Source: Rhodococcus oryzae
GTDB taxonomy: Bacteria; Actinomycetota; Actinomycetes; Mycobacteriales; Mycobacteriaceae
Direction: 5' to 3'
DNA: 64,000 nucleotides
Assembly (NCBI RefSeq): GCF_005049235.1
Contig: NZ_SUMD01000016.1
Span: 21,821 to 85,820 of the forward strand
The notes beneath the pieces were generated by a model. That model made no database searches. It saw only the letters and a program-made list of their open reading frames with translations, and was not told where the DNA came from. A program made the translations under genes and the position numbers. Shown piece after piece: positions 43,976-52,711 of the stretch (position 1 is the stretch's first letter; every line of letters starts with the position of its first letter).

Positions 43976-44782
43976 GTGGTTCACGTAATCGATATCGACG
44001 ATCCGGCCGACACCCGCCTGGACGACTTCCGCGACCTGAACTCGTCGGATCGGCGCCCGGATCTGCCGGAGGGCAAGGGCCTGGTGATCGCCGAGGGCGT
44101 GCTGGTGGCGCAGCGGTTGCTCGCCTCCCGGTTCGAGCCGATCAGCCTGCTCGGTGTGGACCGGCGGCTGAGCGAGCTGGCCGACGATCTCGACGGCGTC
44201 GACGTGCCGTTCTACCGGACCTCCGCCGAGGTGATGGCCGAGGTGGTCGGGTTCCATCTCAATCGTGGCGTGCTGGCCGCCGCGCACCGCCCACCCCCGC
44301 TGGAGCTGGAGGAGGTGCTGCGCGGCGCGCGTACCGTCGCGGTGCTCGAGGGCGTCAACGACCACGAGAACATCGGCTCGATGTTCCGCAACGCCGCGGG
44401 CCTCGGCGTGGACGCCGTCCTCTTCGGCGGCAGCACCGCCGACCCGCTGTACCGGCGGGCGGTGCGGGTGTCGATGGGGCACGTGTTGCGGGTGCCGTTC
44501 GCGCGGGTGCCGGAGTGGCCGCGTGGGTTGCATGTGCTCAGGGACAACGGATTTCAGCTCATCTCGCTGACCCCGAATCCCTCCGCGGTTACGCTCGCCG
44601 AGGCGATGACGGGGGACAAGGTGGCGCTGCTGCTCGGGGCCGAGGGTCCGGGACTGTCGGAGTACGCGATGCGGAACACCGATGTGCGCGCGCGGATCCC
44701 GATGGCGCCGGGAACCGACTCCCTGAACGTGGCGACCGCGGCCGCGATGGCGTTCTACGAACGGGTCAGGACGGCCGGATGA
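43976..44782 (+). CDS. TrmH/SpoU-family RNA methyltransferase (Rv0881-like)
   Basis: A 268-residue SPOUT methyltransferase that 2'-O-methylates ribose in rRNA or tRNA with S-adenosylmethionine. The motifs are VLEGVNDHENIGSMFRNAAGLGVDAVLF, ALLLGAEGPGLSEYAM and IPMAPGTDSLNVATAAAMAFYE, which form the knotted cofactor site. Synteny matches Rv0881. CAGGAT (43964-43969) lies 6 nt before GTG 43976, so it is likely leaderless. Its stop overlaps the DUF2537 start. The RNA target is not known. Confidence 0.92.
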   Translation: MVHVIDIDDPADTRLDDFRDLNSSDRRPDLPEGKGLVIAEGVLVAQRLLASRFEPISLLGVDRRLSELADDLDGVDVPFYRTSAEVMAEVVGFHLNRGVLAAAHRPPPLELEEVLRGARTVAVLEGVNDHENIGSMFRNAAGLGVDAVLFGGSTADPLYRRAVRVSMGHVLRVPFARVPEWPRGLHVLRDNGFQLISLTPNPSAVTLAEAMTGDKVALLLGAEGPGLSEYAMRNTDVRARIPMAPGTDSLNVATAAAMAFYERVRTAG

Positions 44783-45054
44783 GTGTTCCGGTCGGCGCCC
44801 GCACACCGTGGGCCACCGGCCTCGTGGTGTCGGGTTTCGCGGCCGTGCTCACCGGCATCGGGGTGGCCGCCTGCGGGGCGGCGATGGCGGCGGTGCACCC
44901 GCTGCTGGCACTGGTGGTGAACGTGCTGGTCGCGGTCGGTGTGGCGCCGACGCTGTGGCAGTGGCGGACGGTGCCGGTGTGGCGCTGGGCGGTGCTCGGT
45001 GCCGTGGTGGGGGTCGTCGCGGGGTGGATCGCCTTGCTGGCCGGGGCCGGCTGA
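44779..45054 (+). CDS. DUF2537 membrane protein (Rv0882-like)
   Basis: A 91-residue protein with three hydrophobic segments (LVVSGFAAVLTGIGVAACG, LLALVVNVLVAVGVAPTL and AVLGAVVGVVAGWIALLAG). It overlaps the TrmH gene by 4 nt (ATGA) and is coupled to it. The order TrmH-DUF2537-SepH is conserved in M. tuberculosis, although here four genes separate the last two. Function unknown. Confidence 0.88.
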   Translation: MSVPVGARTPWATGLVVSGFAAVLTGIGVAACGAAMAAVHPLLALVVNVLVAVGVAPTLWQWRTVPVWRWAVLGAVVGVVAGWIALLAGAG

Positions 45055-45061
45055 CCTCGGG

Positions 45062-45796
45062 TCAGCCGAAGCCGAAGCCGAACCACTGACGGATCCCGCG
45101 GAAGAGTCCGACCCGGGGCGAACCGTCGGGCTTCCCGGTGAGTGCGGCGGGGGGCGCCTCGCCCTCCTTGTAGATGGCGAATCCGCAGACACCGACGGTG
45201 GCGGGGTCGATTTCGCCGTCGCGGACGGGCCGGGTGTAGCGGAACCCGAGCCACTCGGCGTTGGCCGCCTCGGCGAACTCGCCGGGATGGAACGGCAGCG
45301 CCTGCGGGTCGGGCAGCACGCCAGCTGGGTAGGCCATGGGATGTTCCCCGGCCCAGAACCCTCGCTCCCAGACCAGCGGCAATCCGAAGTCCTCGTAGAT
45401 GTGCACCGGAGTCGCGCTGAACGAGCGCCGCAGTGCCCCGCGTTCCCAATACGCGAAAGACGCCCAGGCGGTGTCCGGTTCGGTACACATCAGATAGGTA
45501 CGCTCGGAAGCCAGTGGGCGAGTCCAGGATTCATCGAGTTTCGATGGCTCGTGCACCGTGAGGTTCGATCCGCACACCACGGTGAGCCCCGGATAACTGC
45601 CGACGTAGACCACGCCGGGTGGCACCCCGGCCGAGGTGGCGAGGGGGCCGGGTTCGAGTGGCGTGACGATCATTTCGGGATAGAGCTTGCCGACCAGTGC
45701 GTGTGCCGCCTCGGCGTCGGGCTCGGGATGATCGCGGAGGACGGCCATGGGGTCGGGGGCGTCGACGTACCAGATAGTTGATGCTTTGGCCCCCAC
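45062..45796 (-). CDS. DUF6928-like protein
   Basis: A 244-residue soluble protein starting VGAKASTIWYVDAPDP. That N-terminus, YPEMIVTPLEPGPLA and HPGEFAEAANAEWLGFRY recall the actinobacterial DUF6928 family, whose function is unknown; this is from memory. GTG 45796 is chosen because family members start at this GAK motif; GTG 45805 lies just upstream. It is 23 bp downstream of the acyltransferase gene, on the same strand. Confidence 0.75.
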   Translation of the reverse strand: MGAKASTIWYVDAPDPMAVLRDHPEPDAEAAHALVGKLYPEMIVTPLEPGPLATSAGVPPGVVYVGSYPGLTVVCGSNLTVHEPSKLDESWTRPLASERTYLMCTEPDTAWASFAYWERGALRRSFSATPVHIYEDFGLPLVWERGFWAGEHPMAYPAGVLPDPQALPFHPGEFAEAANAEWLGFRYTRPVRDGEIDPATVGVCGFAIYKEGEAPPAALTGKPDGSPRVGLFRGIRQWFGFGFG

Positions 45797-45819
45797 AGCC
45801 TGCACCTGCCTTTCGTCGC

Positions 45820-46533
45820 TTACCTGAAAGGGTACGACCTGGGCGCGGTTTCGTGTGGGAGCGAAACCCCCACCCGTTTGGCGGCATACGCGTCCACGTA
45901 TTCCTGGTCGGAGTTGGCGAGCAGGGTCCGCATCAGTTCGTCGGTCGCCTCGCGCACCGTCGATTCGCTCGGGACGGCCGCGCGGTGGTGCGCCAGATCC
46001 AGTGGCGCGCACACGGTGATGTGGACCTTGCCGAACCGCCACATCCGGGAACCGACAGGATTGACCGCGGGCGTGCCACGCATCACCACGGGCACGACAG
46101 GGGCGCCGGTGGGCAGCGCGACCCGCATGACGCCCGTCTTGCCGCGATGCAACCGCCCGTCGGGTGAACGGCTGCCCTCGGGGTAGATGCCCCAGACGCC
46201 GCCCGACTCGAGGATCCCGGTCGCCGTCGCCAGTGCCGCCCGAGCGGCGTCCGCGCCGCTGCGGTCGATGGGGACCTGGCCGGTGCAGGAGAAGAACCAG
46301 CGCGTGAGCCTGCCCTTGAATCCGGTGCCGGTGAAGTACTCGCTCTTCGCCACGAAGGTGATGCGCCGCCGCACCATGAGGACAAGGAAGAACGAGTCGG
46401 CGACGGTCAGGTGGTTGCTTGCGAGGATCGCCGGCCCGGTCGGCGGAATGTGCTCGGCGCCCTCGATCGTCGGTCTGCCGAACAGGCGCAGGACGGGTCC
46501 GATCAGGACGTACTTGAACAGCCAGTACCACAC
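45820..46533 (-). CDS. 1-acylglycerol-3-phosphate acyltransferase-like (PlsC)
   Basis: A 237-residue PlsC-family acyltransferase. The catalytic NHxxxxD motif appears as SNHLTVADS, followed by the phosphate-binding IYPEGSRSPDGRL motif and PVVPVVM. It would acylate a lysophospholipid or related lipid at the membrane. It is divergent from a TetR regulator whose twin operators lie between the genes, so it is probably the regulated target. The start is at 46533, about 35 bp from the nearer operator. Confidence 0.93.
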   Translation of the reverse strand: MWYWLFKYVLIGPVLRLFGRPTIEGAEHIPPTGPAILASNHLTVADSFFLVLMVRRRITFVAKSEYFTGTGFKGRLTRWFFSCTGQVPIDRSGADAARAALATATGILESGGVWGIYPEGSRSPDGRLHRGKTGVMRVALPTGAPVVPVVMRGTPAVNPVGSRMWRFGKVHITVCAPLDLAHHRAAVPSESTVREATDELMRTLLANSDQEYVDAYAAKRVGVSLPHETAPRSYPFR

Positions 46534-46567
46534 AGTGCGCGCTCCCGAGGTGATCGATCGACAGGTC

Positions 46568-46582
46568 GTAGACAGTGTCTAC
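46568..46582. promoter_or_regulatory. TetR operator 1
   Basis: GTAGACAGTGTCTAC is a perfect 15-bp palindrome located 35 bp upstream of the acyltransferase start. A second copy of its core lies 44 bp away. Confidence 0.75.
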
Positions 46583-46611
46583 GCGTAGGCCGACGATTCT
46601 GTCACCGAGTG

Positions 46612-46626
46612 TTAGACAATGTCTAC
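46612..46626. promoter_or_regulatory. TetR operator 2
   Basis: TTAGACAATGTCTAC shares the core TAGACA-N-TGTCTA with operator 1 and directly abuts the GTG start of the regulator, suggesting autorepression. The centre-to-centre distance is 44 bp, about four helical turns. Confidence 0.75.
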
Positions 46627-47196
46627 GTGGACGACGAACCGCTACGGGACAAGCTGGTCAGGTGTGGTGTCGAGCTGCTCGAGCGGGAGGGCATCGCTGG
46701 GGTGAGCCTGCGCGCGATCACCAGGGCGGCGGAGGTGTCGCACGGCGCCCCGCGACGGTACTTCCCGACGCACAAGGCGCTGCTCGCGGCGATCGCGGCC
46801 GAGGGCCTTGCCGACCTCGCGGCCGTTGTCCGGTCCACCCTGGACGACGGCGACCTGACGGCCCGGGACCGGCTCGTCGCGCTCGGATGGGCCTACGTGC
46901 ACTTTGCCGATCGTCGGCGGGCGATGTTCGAGCTGATGTTCCGCCACGACCTGCTCGAGGGCTCGGGGGCGGAACTGCGGCGCACGAGTCTTCCCTTGTT
47001 CGCGTCGCTCGTCGCGCTGGTGGAGGAGGCGACCGCGGACAGCGCCGATGCGCGGGAGCGGGCGCTCGGGATCTGGACGGGTCTGCACGGGATGGCCGTG
47101 CTGGCGGCGGACCGGGCCCTGCAGGTCATCGGGGACCCGCAGGGCGCGGCCGCCCTCGTCGGTCGGACCGTGGACGCGCACCTCGCCCACGGGTGA
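46627..47196 (+). CDS. TetR-family repressor
   Basis: A 189-residue regulator. The N-terminal helix-turn-helix is GIAGVSLRAITRAAEVSHGAPRRYFPTHKALLAAI, and the C-terminal ligand domain is helical. GTG 46627 is taken as start, right after operator 2. The likely targets are its own gene and the divergent acyltransferase, possibly with DUF6928. Many such TetR proteins sense fatty acyl-CoA or lipids, which would fit, but the ligand is unknown. It ends 4 bp before the convergent PhaC-like gene. Confidence 0.92.
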   Translation: MDDEPLRDKLVRCGVELLEREGIAGVSLRAITRAAEVSHGAPRRYFPTHKALLAAIAAEGLADLAAVVRSTLDDGDLTARDRLVALGWAYVHFADRRRAMFELMFRHDLLEGSGAELRRTSLPLFASLVALVEEATADSADARERALGIWTGLHGMAVLAADRALQVIGDPQGAAALVGRTVDAHLAHG

Positions 47197-47200
47197 GCCC

Positions 47201-48280
47201 TCAGACCAGCTGCGGCGCGGCCTCGCTCAGGAAGTCGTCGATGTGCGCCCAGGTGGTCTGCTTCGCGCCAGGACCCGCCAGCAATCCGAGGTGGCTGCCC
47301 GGCGCGGTCTCGAAGCGGACCGATGGGGCCCCGGTCAGCAGGTCGGTGATGCGCGCGACGGAGGCGACCGGCGCGATGACGTCGTCGGTACCGCCGACCG
47401 CAAGCACCGGCACCGATAGTGCGGACAGCTCGACCGTGCGGGATCCGAGCCGGAATTGCCCCGCCGCCAGAGTGTTTCCCAGGATCAACTGGGTGCAGAT
47501 CTGATGGAAGAACCGGGCCGGGTAGCCGGGCATGGCGGCCATGAACTTGTCGATGGATTCCATCCGGGCCAACGTCTCGGTGTCGTGCAGGTTGCGCGCG
47601 ATGAACCACGGCTTGGTCAACTCACGCTGCAGTGCCGTGACCCGGTAGCTGGCCTGCACCACGGGGGCGGGCAGGCCACCCAGTGCCCAGGTCGCGGCGG
47701 TGAGCGGCCGGTCTCCGGTGATCCGGCCGATTGCGCGCAGCGGCGCGATGGCCGCGATCTCGGTGTAGTCGACCGGGGTGCCGATCGCGGTGATCGACCG
47801 GATCGGGAGGTCGGCGTTCGCCGCCCCGGTGAGCAGCGAGATCGTCCCGCCCAGGCTCCATCCGATCAGGTCGACGGGCGCGCCGTCGTGCAGCTCGGAG
47901 ACGTGCCGCAGGGCCTCGGGGATGATGTCGTCGACCCAGGCCTCGAAGCCGAGGCCCCGGTCCGCGGAGGTCATGGTGCCGTAGTCGACGAGGTAGGGCG
48001 TGCGACCGCTGTCGAGTAGGTGTGCCGCGAGGCTCTGGCCCGGGCGCAGGTCGTAGCACTGGGCAGGCGCGGCGAGCGGGGGCACCAGGAGGACCGGGTT
48101 GGTGCCGATCTGGGGGCCGAACCGGTACAGGTCCCGGTGCAGGCCGCGGGTGATCTGCTCGGACGGGGTCGGCTCGGCCGCCTGGACTCCGTCGCCGAAC
48201 GTCAGGCCCCAGGCGTTCCGGGTCAGCGCGTTCAGTCGCGGACGCCAGTCGAAATCAAGCACAGTCTTCCCCCTGCTCAC
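47201..48280 (-). CDS. Alpha/beta hydrolase, PHA synthase (PhaC)-like
   Basis: A 359-residue protein with an alpha/beta-hydrolase fold. The nucleophile elbow is GWSLGG, with a serine rather than the PhaC cysteine. The N-terminal NPVLLVPPLAAPAQCYDLRPGQSLAAHLLDSGRTPYLVDYG region matches PhaC-related hydrolases, and the histidine is near the C-terminus in GSHLGLLAGP. It is therefore more likely a lipase or esterase than a true polymer synthase. A near-perfect inverted repeat lies directly upstream at 48288-48316. Confidence 0.88.
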   Translation of the reverse strand: MSRGKTVLDFDWRPRLNALTRNAWGLTFGDGVQAAEPTPSEQITRGLHRDLYRFGPQIGTNPVLLVPPLAAPAQCYDLRPGQSLAAHLLDSGRTPYLVDYGTMTSADRGLGFEAWVDDIIPEALRHVSELHDGAPVDLIGWSLGGTISLLTGAANADLPIRSITAIGTPVDYTEIAAIAPLRAIGRITGDRPLTAATWALGGLPAPVVQASYRVTALQRELTKPWFIARNLHDTETLARMESIDKFMAAMPGYPARFFHQICTQLILGNTLAAGQFRLGSRTVELSALSVPVLAVGGTDDVIAPVASVARITDLLTGAPSVRFETAPGSHLGLLAGPGAKQTTWAHIDDFLSEAAPQLV

Positions 48281-48287
48281 GTCAGAT

Positions 48288-48316
48288 ACTTAGTGTTACT
48301 CGGCGTAACTCTAAGT
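48288..48316. promoter_or_regulatory. Palindromic operator upstream of PhaC-like gene
   Basis: ACTTAGTGTTAC-TCGGC-GTAACTCTAAGT is a 12-bp inverted repeat with one mismatch and a 5-bp spacer, 8-36 bp upstream of the gene. It looks like a TetR-type site. The regulator is not identified and does not match the TAGACA site. Confidence 0.65.
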
Positions 48317-48350
48317 GATCCGCCGTGGCGGGAGTCGGTCCGGGTATCGG

Positions 48351-49220
48351 TCAGCCGCGACCGCTGCTGCGCACGCCGAGCAGGACGTCGTCCCAGGACG
48401 GCAGTGAGGGCTTGCCGCGCTTGTCCTTCGCGCCCTGGTGCTGTGGCGCCGGCTTCGGTTGGTGCTCCTCGTCCTCGGAGTGGACGATGTCCTCCTCCTC
48501 GAAGAGGGCATCCATGGCGCCGGGTTCGAGCGACTCGGACTCCGCCACCTCTTCTTCGACCTCGGCCTCGATCACGGCTTCGAGGACGGGGGAGTGCGGG
48601 TCCTCGGCGGAGATCGGGGCGAGTCCGCGCAGCGGGCGCCCGAAATCCGGATCGATCAGGTCGGTCGCGGCCGCGTCGAGCGGGGCGATGGTGCCGCCGT
48701 GGGAGTCCGGCTGGAAACGCCAGTGCGCCGCATTGCGGGTGCGCCCGGCCTGCCATTCGAGCTGGGCGATCCAATGGCCCTCGTCGTCGCGCCACGCGTC
48801 CCACTCGGCCTCGTCGAGGTTGTGGCCGCGGGCGCGGAAGGCGAGGCCGACGATCTCGGCCAGGGTGAGGACGGTGGGGCCGTTCTCACGCACCGGGTGA
48901 CCCGCCTGCGCCATCTCGGCGGCACGCGAGCGTTCGAGCAGCACCGGGTGTGCGAAGGTCTCGATCTTCTTGACCGACACACCGGCCTCGGTCGCCACCT
49001 GCTCGACCGTGGCACCGGCCCGGATGCGGGCCTGGATGTCGCGGGGTCGGATGCGGCTCTCGGTCTCGATCTCGATCTGCCCGAACCGGGCGACGTCGCC
49101 TCGAGAGGCGGCGCGAAGCTTGTCGTCGGCTGGTACGCGAAAGCGCTCGCCGCTCTCGCTGTCGGCGCACACGATGTGTGTTCCGTCGGGCTCAAGTCCG
49201 ATCACTCGAAGTTCTCGCAC
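48351..49220 (-). CDS. sepH: Septation protein SepH
   Basis: A 289-residue cytoplasmic protein of the DUF3071 family, which helps assemble the FtsZ ring in actinobacteria. The N-terminal DUF3071 domain spans about 1-170 with a helix-turn-helix-like segment (ATVEQVATEAGVSVKKIETFAHPVLLER), followed by an acidic, variable C-terminal tail ending in a conserved tip. Synteny with Rv0883c supports it. GTG 49220 is chosen because AGGGAGG precedes it by 5 nt and Rv0883c homologues start MREL; ATG 49235 is inside that ribosome-binding site. Confidence 0.94.
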   Translation of the reverse strand: MRELRVIGLEPDGTHIVCADSESGERFRVPADDKLRAASRGDVARFGQIEIETESRIRPRDIQARIRAGATVEQVATEAGVSVKKIETFAHPVLLERSRAAEMAQAGHPVRENGPTVLTLAEIVGLAFRARGHNLDEAEWDAWRDDEGHWIAQLEWQAGRTRNAAHWRFQPDSHGGTIAPLDAAATDLIDPDFGRPLRGLAPISAEDPHSPVLEAVIEAEVEEEVAESESLEPGAMDALFEEEDIVHSEDEEHQPKPAPQHQGAKDKRGKPSLPSWDDVLLGVRSSGRG

Positions 49221-49418
49221 CGTGACCTCCCTCATCGCGTAGCTCGCGATATTGCCCTTGCCGACTGTAATCGACCCGTGATGGGGGTCGGGTCAGGACA
49301 CGCCTCGCCCGGTCAACAGGTTTGGATCGGGGCGCGCTATTGTCTCTGGCCGAAATTCTGTCGAATTCGGGGCTACCCTCAGGAAATCGGACGTGGTCGG
49401 ACCGGCGAGGGCACAGCG

Positions 49419-50195
49419 ATGATCGAGAAGGCTCCGGATACGCGGGCAGGTCCCTCGCCCGCGCGTCGGGCGTGGGATGCGCTCGGCGCGATGCTCGACG
49501 GCCCCCTGACCGGACTCGCTCCGTGGATCGTGCTCGCGGTCGTCGAGGGTCCGGGGCGCCTCGCCTGGGCGGCCGGGATCGCACTGTCGCTCTCGGTGTT
49601 GTTCGTCGCCGTCGATCTGCTGCGCGGGCGGTCCCTGAAACTGCTCGGCGTGATCGATGTCGTGTTCTTCGCGGCGCTGCTGGCCGTCCATTTCCTGCTC
49701 GACCAGGCCGGGCAGGACTGGATGGAGACCTGGGTCGGCGAGATCGCGAACATCACGCTGGTGGTCATCGCGGTCGGCTCGATGCTGGCCCGGATGCCTT
49801 TCACCATCCAGTACGCGCGCGAGGAGGTGGACGAGCAGTACTGGCGGACACCGCGGTTCCTGCGGATCAACTACGTGATCACCGGCGTGTGGGCCGTGGC
49901 GTTCCTGGTCGCCGCGATCGCCGGGTTCTACGGCGATGCGGTGCTGCACGACAGCGAGAACCTGTGGACGGGGTGGGTGATCCAGACCGCGGCGATGCTG
50001 ATCGCGCTGCAGTTCTCGGCCTGGTATCCGGAGGATCCGCGGCCGCCGGTGAGCGCGTTGCTGGCCCCGCTGGCGGTATGGCTGATTCCGGTCGGCATCC
50101 TGATCCTGACCGACGACGGCGGCCCCGGCTGGGTGGGATACACCTTCATCGCGGTGGGGGTCGCCGCACAGGCATTTCTGCGAAAGGGAGAGTAG
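49419..50195 (+). CDS. Multipass membrane protein, 258 aa
   Basis: An integral membrane protein with about seven or eight hydrophobic helices and no signal of a named family that I recognise. Notable is the polar stretch PFTIQYAREEVDEQYWRTPRFLRINYVITGVWAVAF. It directly abuts the nucleoside deaminase gene, its stop codon being immediately followed by the next ATG, so the two are co-transcribed. ATG 49419 has a GCGAGGG ribosome-binding site. Function unknown. Confidence 0.8.
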   Translation: MIEKAPDTRAGPSPARRAWDALGAMLDGPLTGLAPWIVLAVVEGPGRLAWAAGIALSLSVLFVAVDLLRGRSLKLLGVIDVVFFAALLAVHFLLDQAGQDWMETWVGEIANITLVVIAVGSMLARMPFTIQYAREEVDEQYWRTPRFLRINYVITGVWAVAFLVAAIAGFYGDAVLHDSENLWTGWVIQTAAMLIALQFSAWYPEDPRPPVSALLAPLAVWLIPVGILILTDDGGPGWVGYTFIAVGVAAQAFLRKGE

Positions 50196-50681
50196 ATGAC
50201 TGGCCTCGATGCCGATGACCTCGCGAACCTGCGCAGGGCGATCGAGCTCGCGAACGAGACAGGAGAGGCCGGCAACCGGCCATTCGGTGCGGTGATCGTC
50301 GGCGCGGACGGCGAGGTGATCAGCGAGGGCGCGAACTCTGTGGCCACGTCCGGTGACGTGACCGAGCACGCGGAACTCGACGCGATCACCACCGCCTGCG
50401 CGGAGGGTCGCACGGACGACCTGGTCGGCAGCACCGTGTACGCGAGCGGGGAGCCGTGCCCGATGTGCGGCGCGGCGATGGTGTGGGCGGGGGTGAGCCG
50501 GGTCGTGTTCGCGGCGTCGGCTGCGGAGTTCGGCGCGATTCTCGAGGGTGGGCCGCGGTTCGGCCTCGGGTGTGCGGATGTCATCGCGTCCGCCGAGGCA
50601 GGTATCGAGGTGAGCGGGCCGCACCTCGGGGAGGAGGCGTTCGACCCGTTCCGGCGCTTCGTGGCGGCGAACCCGGACTAG
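50196..50681 (+). CDS. Nucleoside/nucleobase deaminase
   Basis: A 161-residue zinc-dependent cytidine/guanine deaminase-type protein. The zinc ligands and catalytic glutamate are in THEAELD-like TEHAELDAI and EPCPMCGAAM. A GNRPFGAVIV start and an elongated C-terminus (HLGEEAFDPFRRFVA) favour the guanine deaminase-like branch, which converts guanine or related purines to xanthine, but cytosine cannot be excluded. It is co-transcribed with the membrane protein just upstream and ends 39 bp before the RidA gene. Confidence 0.9.
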   Translation: MTGLDADDLANLRRAIELANETGEAGNRPFGAVIVGADGEVISEGANSVATSGDVTEHAELDAITTACAEGRTDDLVGSTVYASGEPCPMCGAAMVWAGVSRVVFAASAAEFGAILEGGPRFGLGCADVIASAEAGIEVSGPHLGEEAFDPFRRFVAANPD

Positions 50682-50720
50682 CCTGCGAAACCCGACTCGG
50701 CGGCTGACAGAATCAGCGCC

Positions 50721-51110
50721 ATGTCGAATCGAAACAACATCTCGTCCGGCTCCGATTGGGAGTCGAAGATCGGTTACTCGCGGGCCGTCCGTATCGGCCA
50801 GCAGGTGTCGGTGTCCGGTACCACCGCCTCGGGCCCCGACGGCCCGGTCGGCGGCGACAGCCTCGCCGAGCAGACCCGTGAGGCGGTCAGCCGGATCGTC
50901 GCGGCCCTCGCCGAGGCGGGCGCAAAGCCCGAGGACGTCATCCGCACCCGGATCTACCTCACCGACATGAGCCGCTGGGAAGAGGCCGGTCTCGCGCACG
51001 GTGAGGTCTTCGGCGAGATCCGTCCCGCCACCACGATCCTCGAGGTGAGCGCGCTCATCGATCCCGCGCTGCTGGTCGAGATCGAGGCCGACGCGATCAT
51101 CGCGGAGTAG
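50721..51110 (+). CDS. RidA/YjgF-family protein
   Basis: A 129-residue RidA-type protein. SSGSDWESKIGYSRAVRIGQQVSVSGTTA, the conserved arginine in DVIRTRIYLTDM and RPATTILEVSALIDPALLVEIEADAI are the family features; the arginine binds the imine substrate. RidA proteins hydrolyse reactive enamines or imines formed by PLP enzymes, protecting metabolism, though many family members have other or unknown roles. A strong terminator follows. Confidence 0.92.
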   Translation: MSNRNNISSGSDWESKIGYSRAVRIGQQVSVSGTTASGPDGPVGGDSLAEQTREAVSRIVAALAEAGAKPEDVIRTRIYLTDMSRWEEAGLAHGEVFGEIRPATTILEVSALIDPALLVEIEADAIIAE

Positions 51111-51127
51111 ATCTCCACTCGCCGCAT

Positions 51128-51166
51128 ACAGGTCAGCCCCCGACACGATGCCGGGGGCTGACCTGT
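51128..51166. terminator. Terminator between ridA-like and ethA-like genes
   Basis: A perfect 15-bp stem (51128-51142 with 51152-51166), 9-nt loop and TTTCG following. Its core, GTCAGCCCCCG, recurs in the terminator at 53650-53690. Confidence 0.85.
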
Positions 51167-51174
51167 TTCGCTGG

Positions 51175-52620
51175 TCAGGAGCTGAACTGCATCGCGTCGT
51201 CCTCGAGCCGGCCGTGCCGCAGCGTCACCACATCGTGCGCGTAGCTCATACCGAGCTGCCACGGCGCCTTGGTGCCGGTCCTGGGGAACTCGTCGATCGA
51301 GCGCTGGACATAACCGGCGGCGAAATCGAGCAGCGGGCGGGTGGACAGCGCCGGGTCGTCGTTGGTCGGCACGCACACCGTGTGACCCTGCCGGTCCATG
51401 TGCGCGAGCAGGCGGCACACGTAATCGGCGACGAGGTCGGCCTTGAGCGTCCAGGACGCGTTGGTGTAGCCGACCGTGAAGGCGAAGTTGGGCACGTCGC
51501 TGAGCATCATGCCCTTGTAGGCGAGGGTGTCCGGCAGAGATACCTCGCGGCCGTCGACGGCGAATTCGATCCCGCCGAACGCGAGCAGGTTCAGGCCGGT
51601 CGCGGTCACGATCACGTCGGCCGCGAGCTCCGCGCCTGACTCGAGTTCGAGGCCCCGCTCGGTGAAGGTCGCGATCCGGTCGGTGACCACCGACGCCTTG
51701 CCGTGGCGGATAGCCCGGAACAGGTCGCCGTCCGGCACCAGGCACATCCGCTGGTCCCAGGGGTTGTAGCTCGGCGTGAAGTGGGTGTCGATGTCGTACC
51801 CGGCGGGCAGCGCGCGCTGCTGGGCCCGCCGGAGATACCACTTGACCAGGCGCGGCTGCCGCTGGCTGAGTTGGTAGGTGACGGTGGAGAACGCGACGTT
51901 CTTCCATCGGGCGATCGGGTAGGAGAGCCTGTCGCCGAGCAGTCGCCGCAGCCCGTTGGTGGTCGGGTCCTTGGCGGGCAGGGCGGCGATGTAGGTGGGG
52001 GAGCGCTGCAGCATCGTCACGTGCTCGGCCCGGTCGGACATCGAGGGCACCAGGGTGACGGCGGTGGCTCCACTGCCGATGACGACGACCTTCTTGCCGG
52101 TGTAGTCGAGGTCCTCGGGCCAGTGCTGGGGGTGCACGATCCGGCCCTGAAAGCGTTCGGTGCCTTCGAAGTTCGGCGTGAATCCCTCGTCGTAGCGGTA
52201 GTAGCCGCTGCAGACGTAGAGGAAGTCGCAGGTGACCGTGACGGTGTCGTCGCCGTGCGTGGCCTCGACGGTCCAGCGGGCTTCCTCGCTCGACCACTGG
52301 GCGCGCACCACCCGGTGTCCGAATCGGATCTGCTTGTCGATCCCCGCCTCGCGGGCGGTGTCCCGGACGTACTCCAGGATGGCCGGGCCGTCCGCGATCG
52401 ACTTCTCGTCCGTCCACGGCCGGAACCGATAGCCGAGGGTCTGCATGTCGGAGTCCGACCGGATCCCGGGGTAGCGGAACAGATCCCAGGTGCCCCCGAT
52501 GGCGTCGCGGGACTCGAAGATCGCGAAGGACCGGGTGGGGAACTTGGCCTGGATCTGGTGGGCGGCGCCGATCCCGGACAGTCCGGCACCGACGATCAGC
52601 ACGTCGATGTGTTCGGTCAC
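51175..52620 (-). CDS. Baeyer-Villiger monooxygenase (EthA-like)
   Basis: A 481-residue FAD- and NADPH-dependent monooxygenase with Rossmann motifs GAGLSGIGA (FAD) and GSGATAVT (NADPH) and the BVMO fingerprint FQGRIVHPQHWPE. It inserts oxygen next to a carbonyl or oxidises sulfur. It resembles M. tuberculosis EthA, which activates ethionamide, but many paralogues exist, so the symbol is withheld. The divergent small gene and the IdeR-box promoter lie about 100-200 bp from its start at 52620. No TetR EthR-like partner is seen nearby. Confidence 0.92.
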   Translation of the reverse strand: MTEHIDVLIVGAGLSGIGAAHQIQAKFPTRSFAIFESRDAIGGTWDLFRYPGIRSDSDMQTLGYRFRPWTDEKSIADGPAILEYVRDTAREAGIDKQIRFGHRVVRAQWSSEEARWTVEATHGDDTVTVTCDFLYVCSGYYRYDEGFTPNFEGTERFQGRIVHPQHWPEDLDYTGKKVVVIGSGATAVTLVPSMSDRAEHVTMLQRSPTYIAALPAKDPTTNGLRRLLGDRLSYPIARWKNVAFSTVTYQLSQRQPRLVKWYLRRAQQRALPAGYDIDTHFTPSYNPWDQRMCLVPDGDLFRAIRHGKASVVTDRIATFTERGLELESGAELAADVIVTATGLNLLAFGGIEFAVDGREVSLPDTLAYKGMMLSDVPNFAFTVGYTNASWTLKADLVADYVCRLLAHMDRQGHTVCVPTNDDPALSTRPLLDFAAGYVQRSIDEFPRTGTKAPWQLGMSYAHDVVTLRHGRLEDDAMQFSS

Positions 52621-52711
52621 GGCGGACCTCCTCGGAGACGGGGCAATGTATCTGTGACCGAAGGTACCGCATAGGCTGCGGTTCCGAAACGGCGACCGGT
52701 CACCACCCGTG

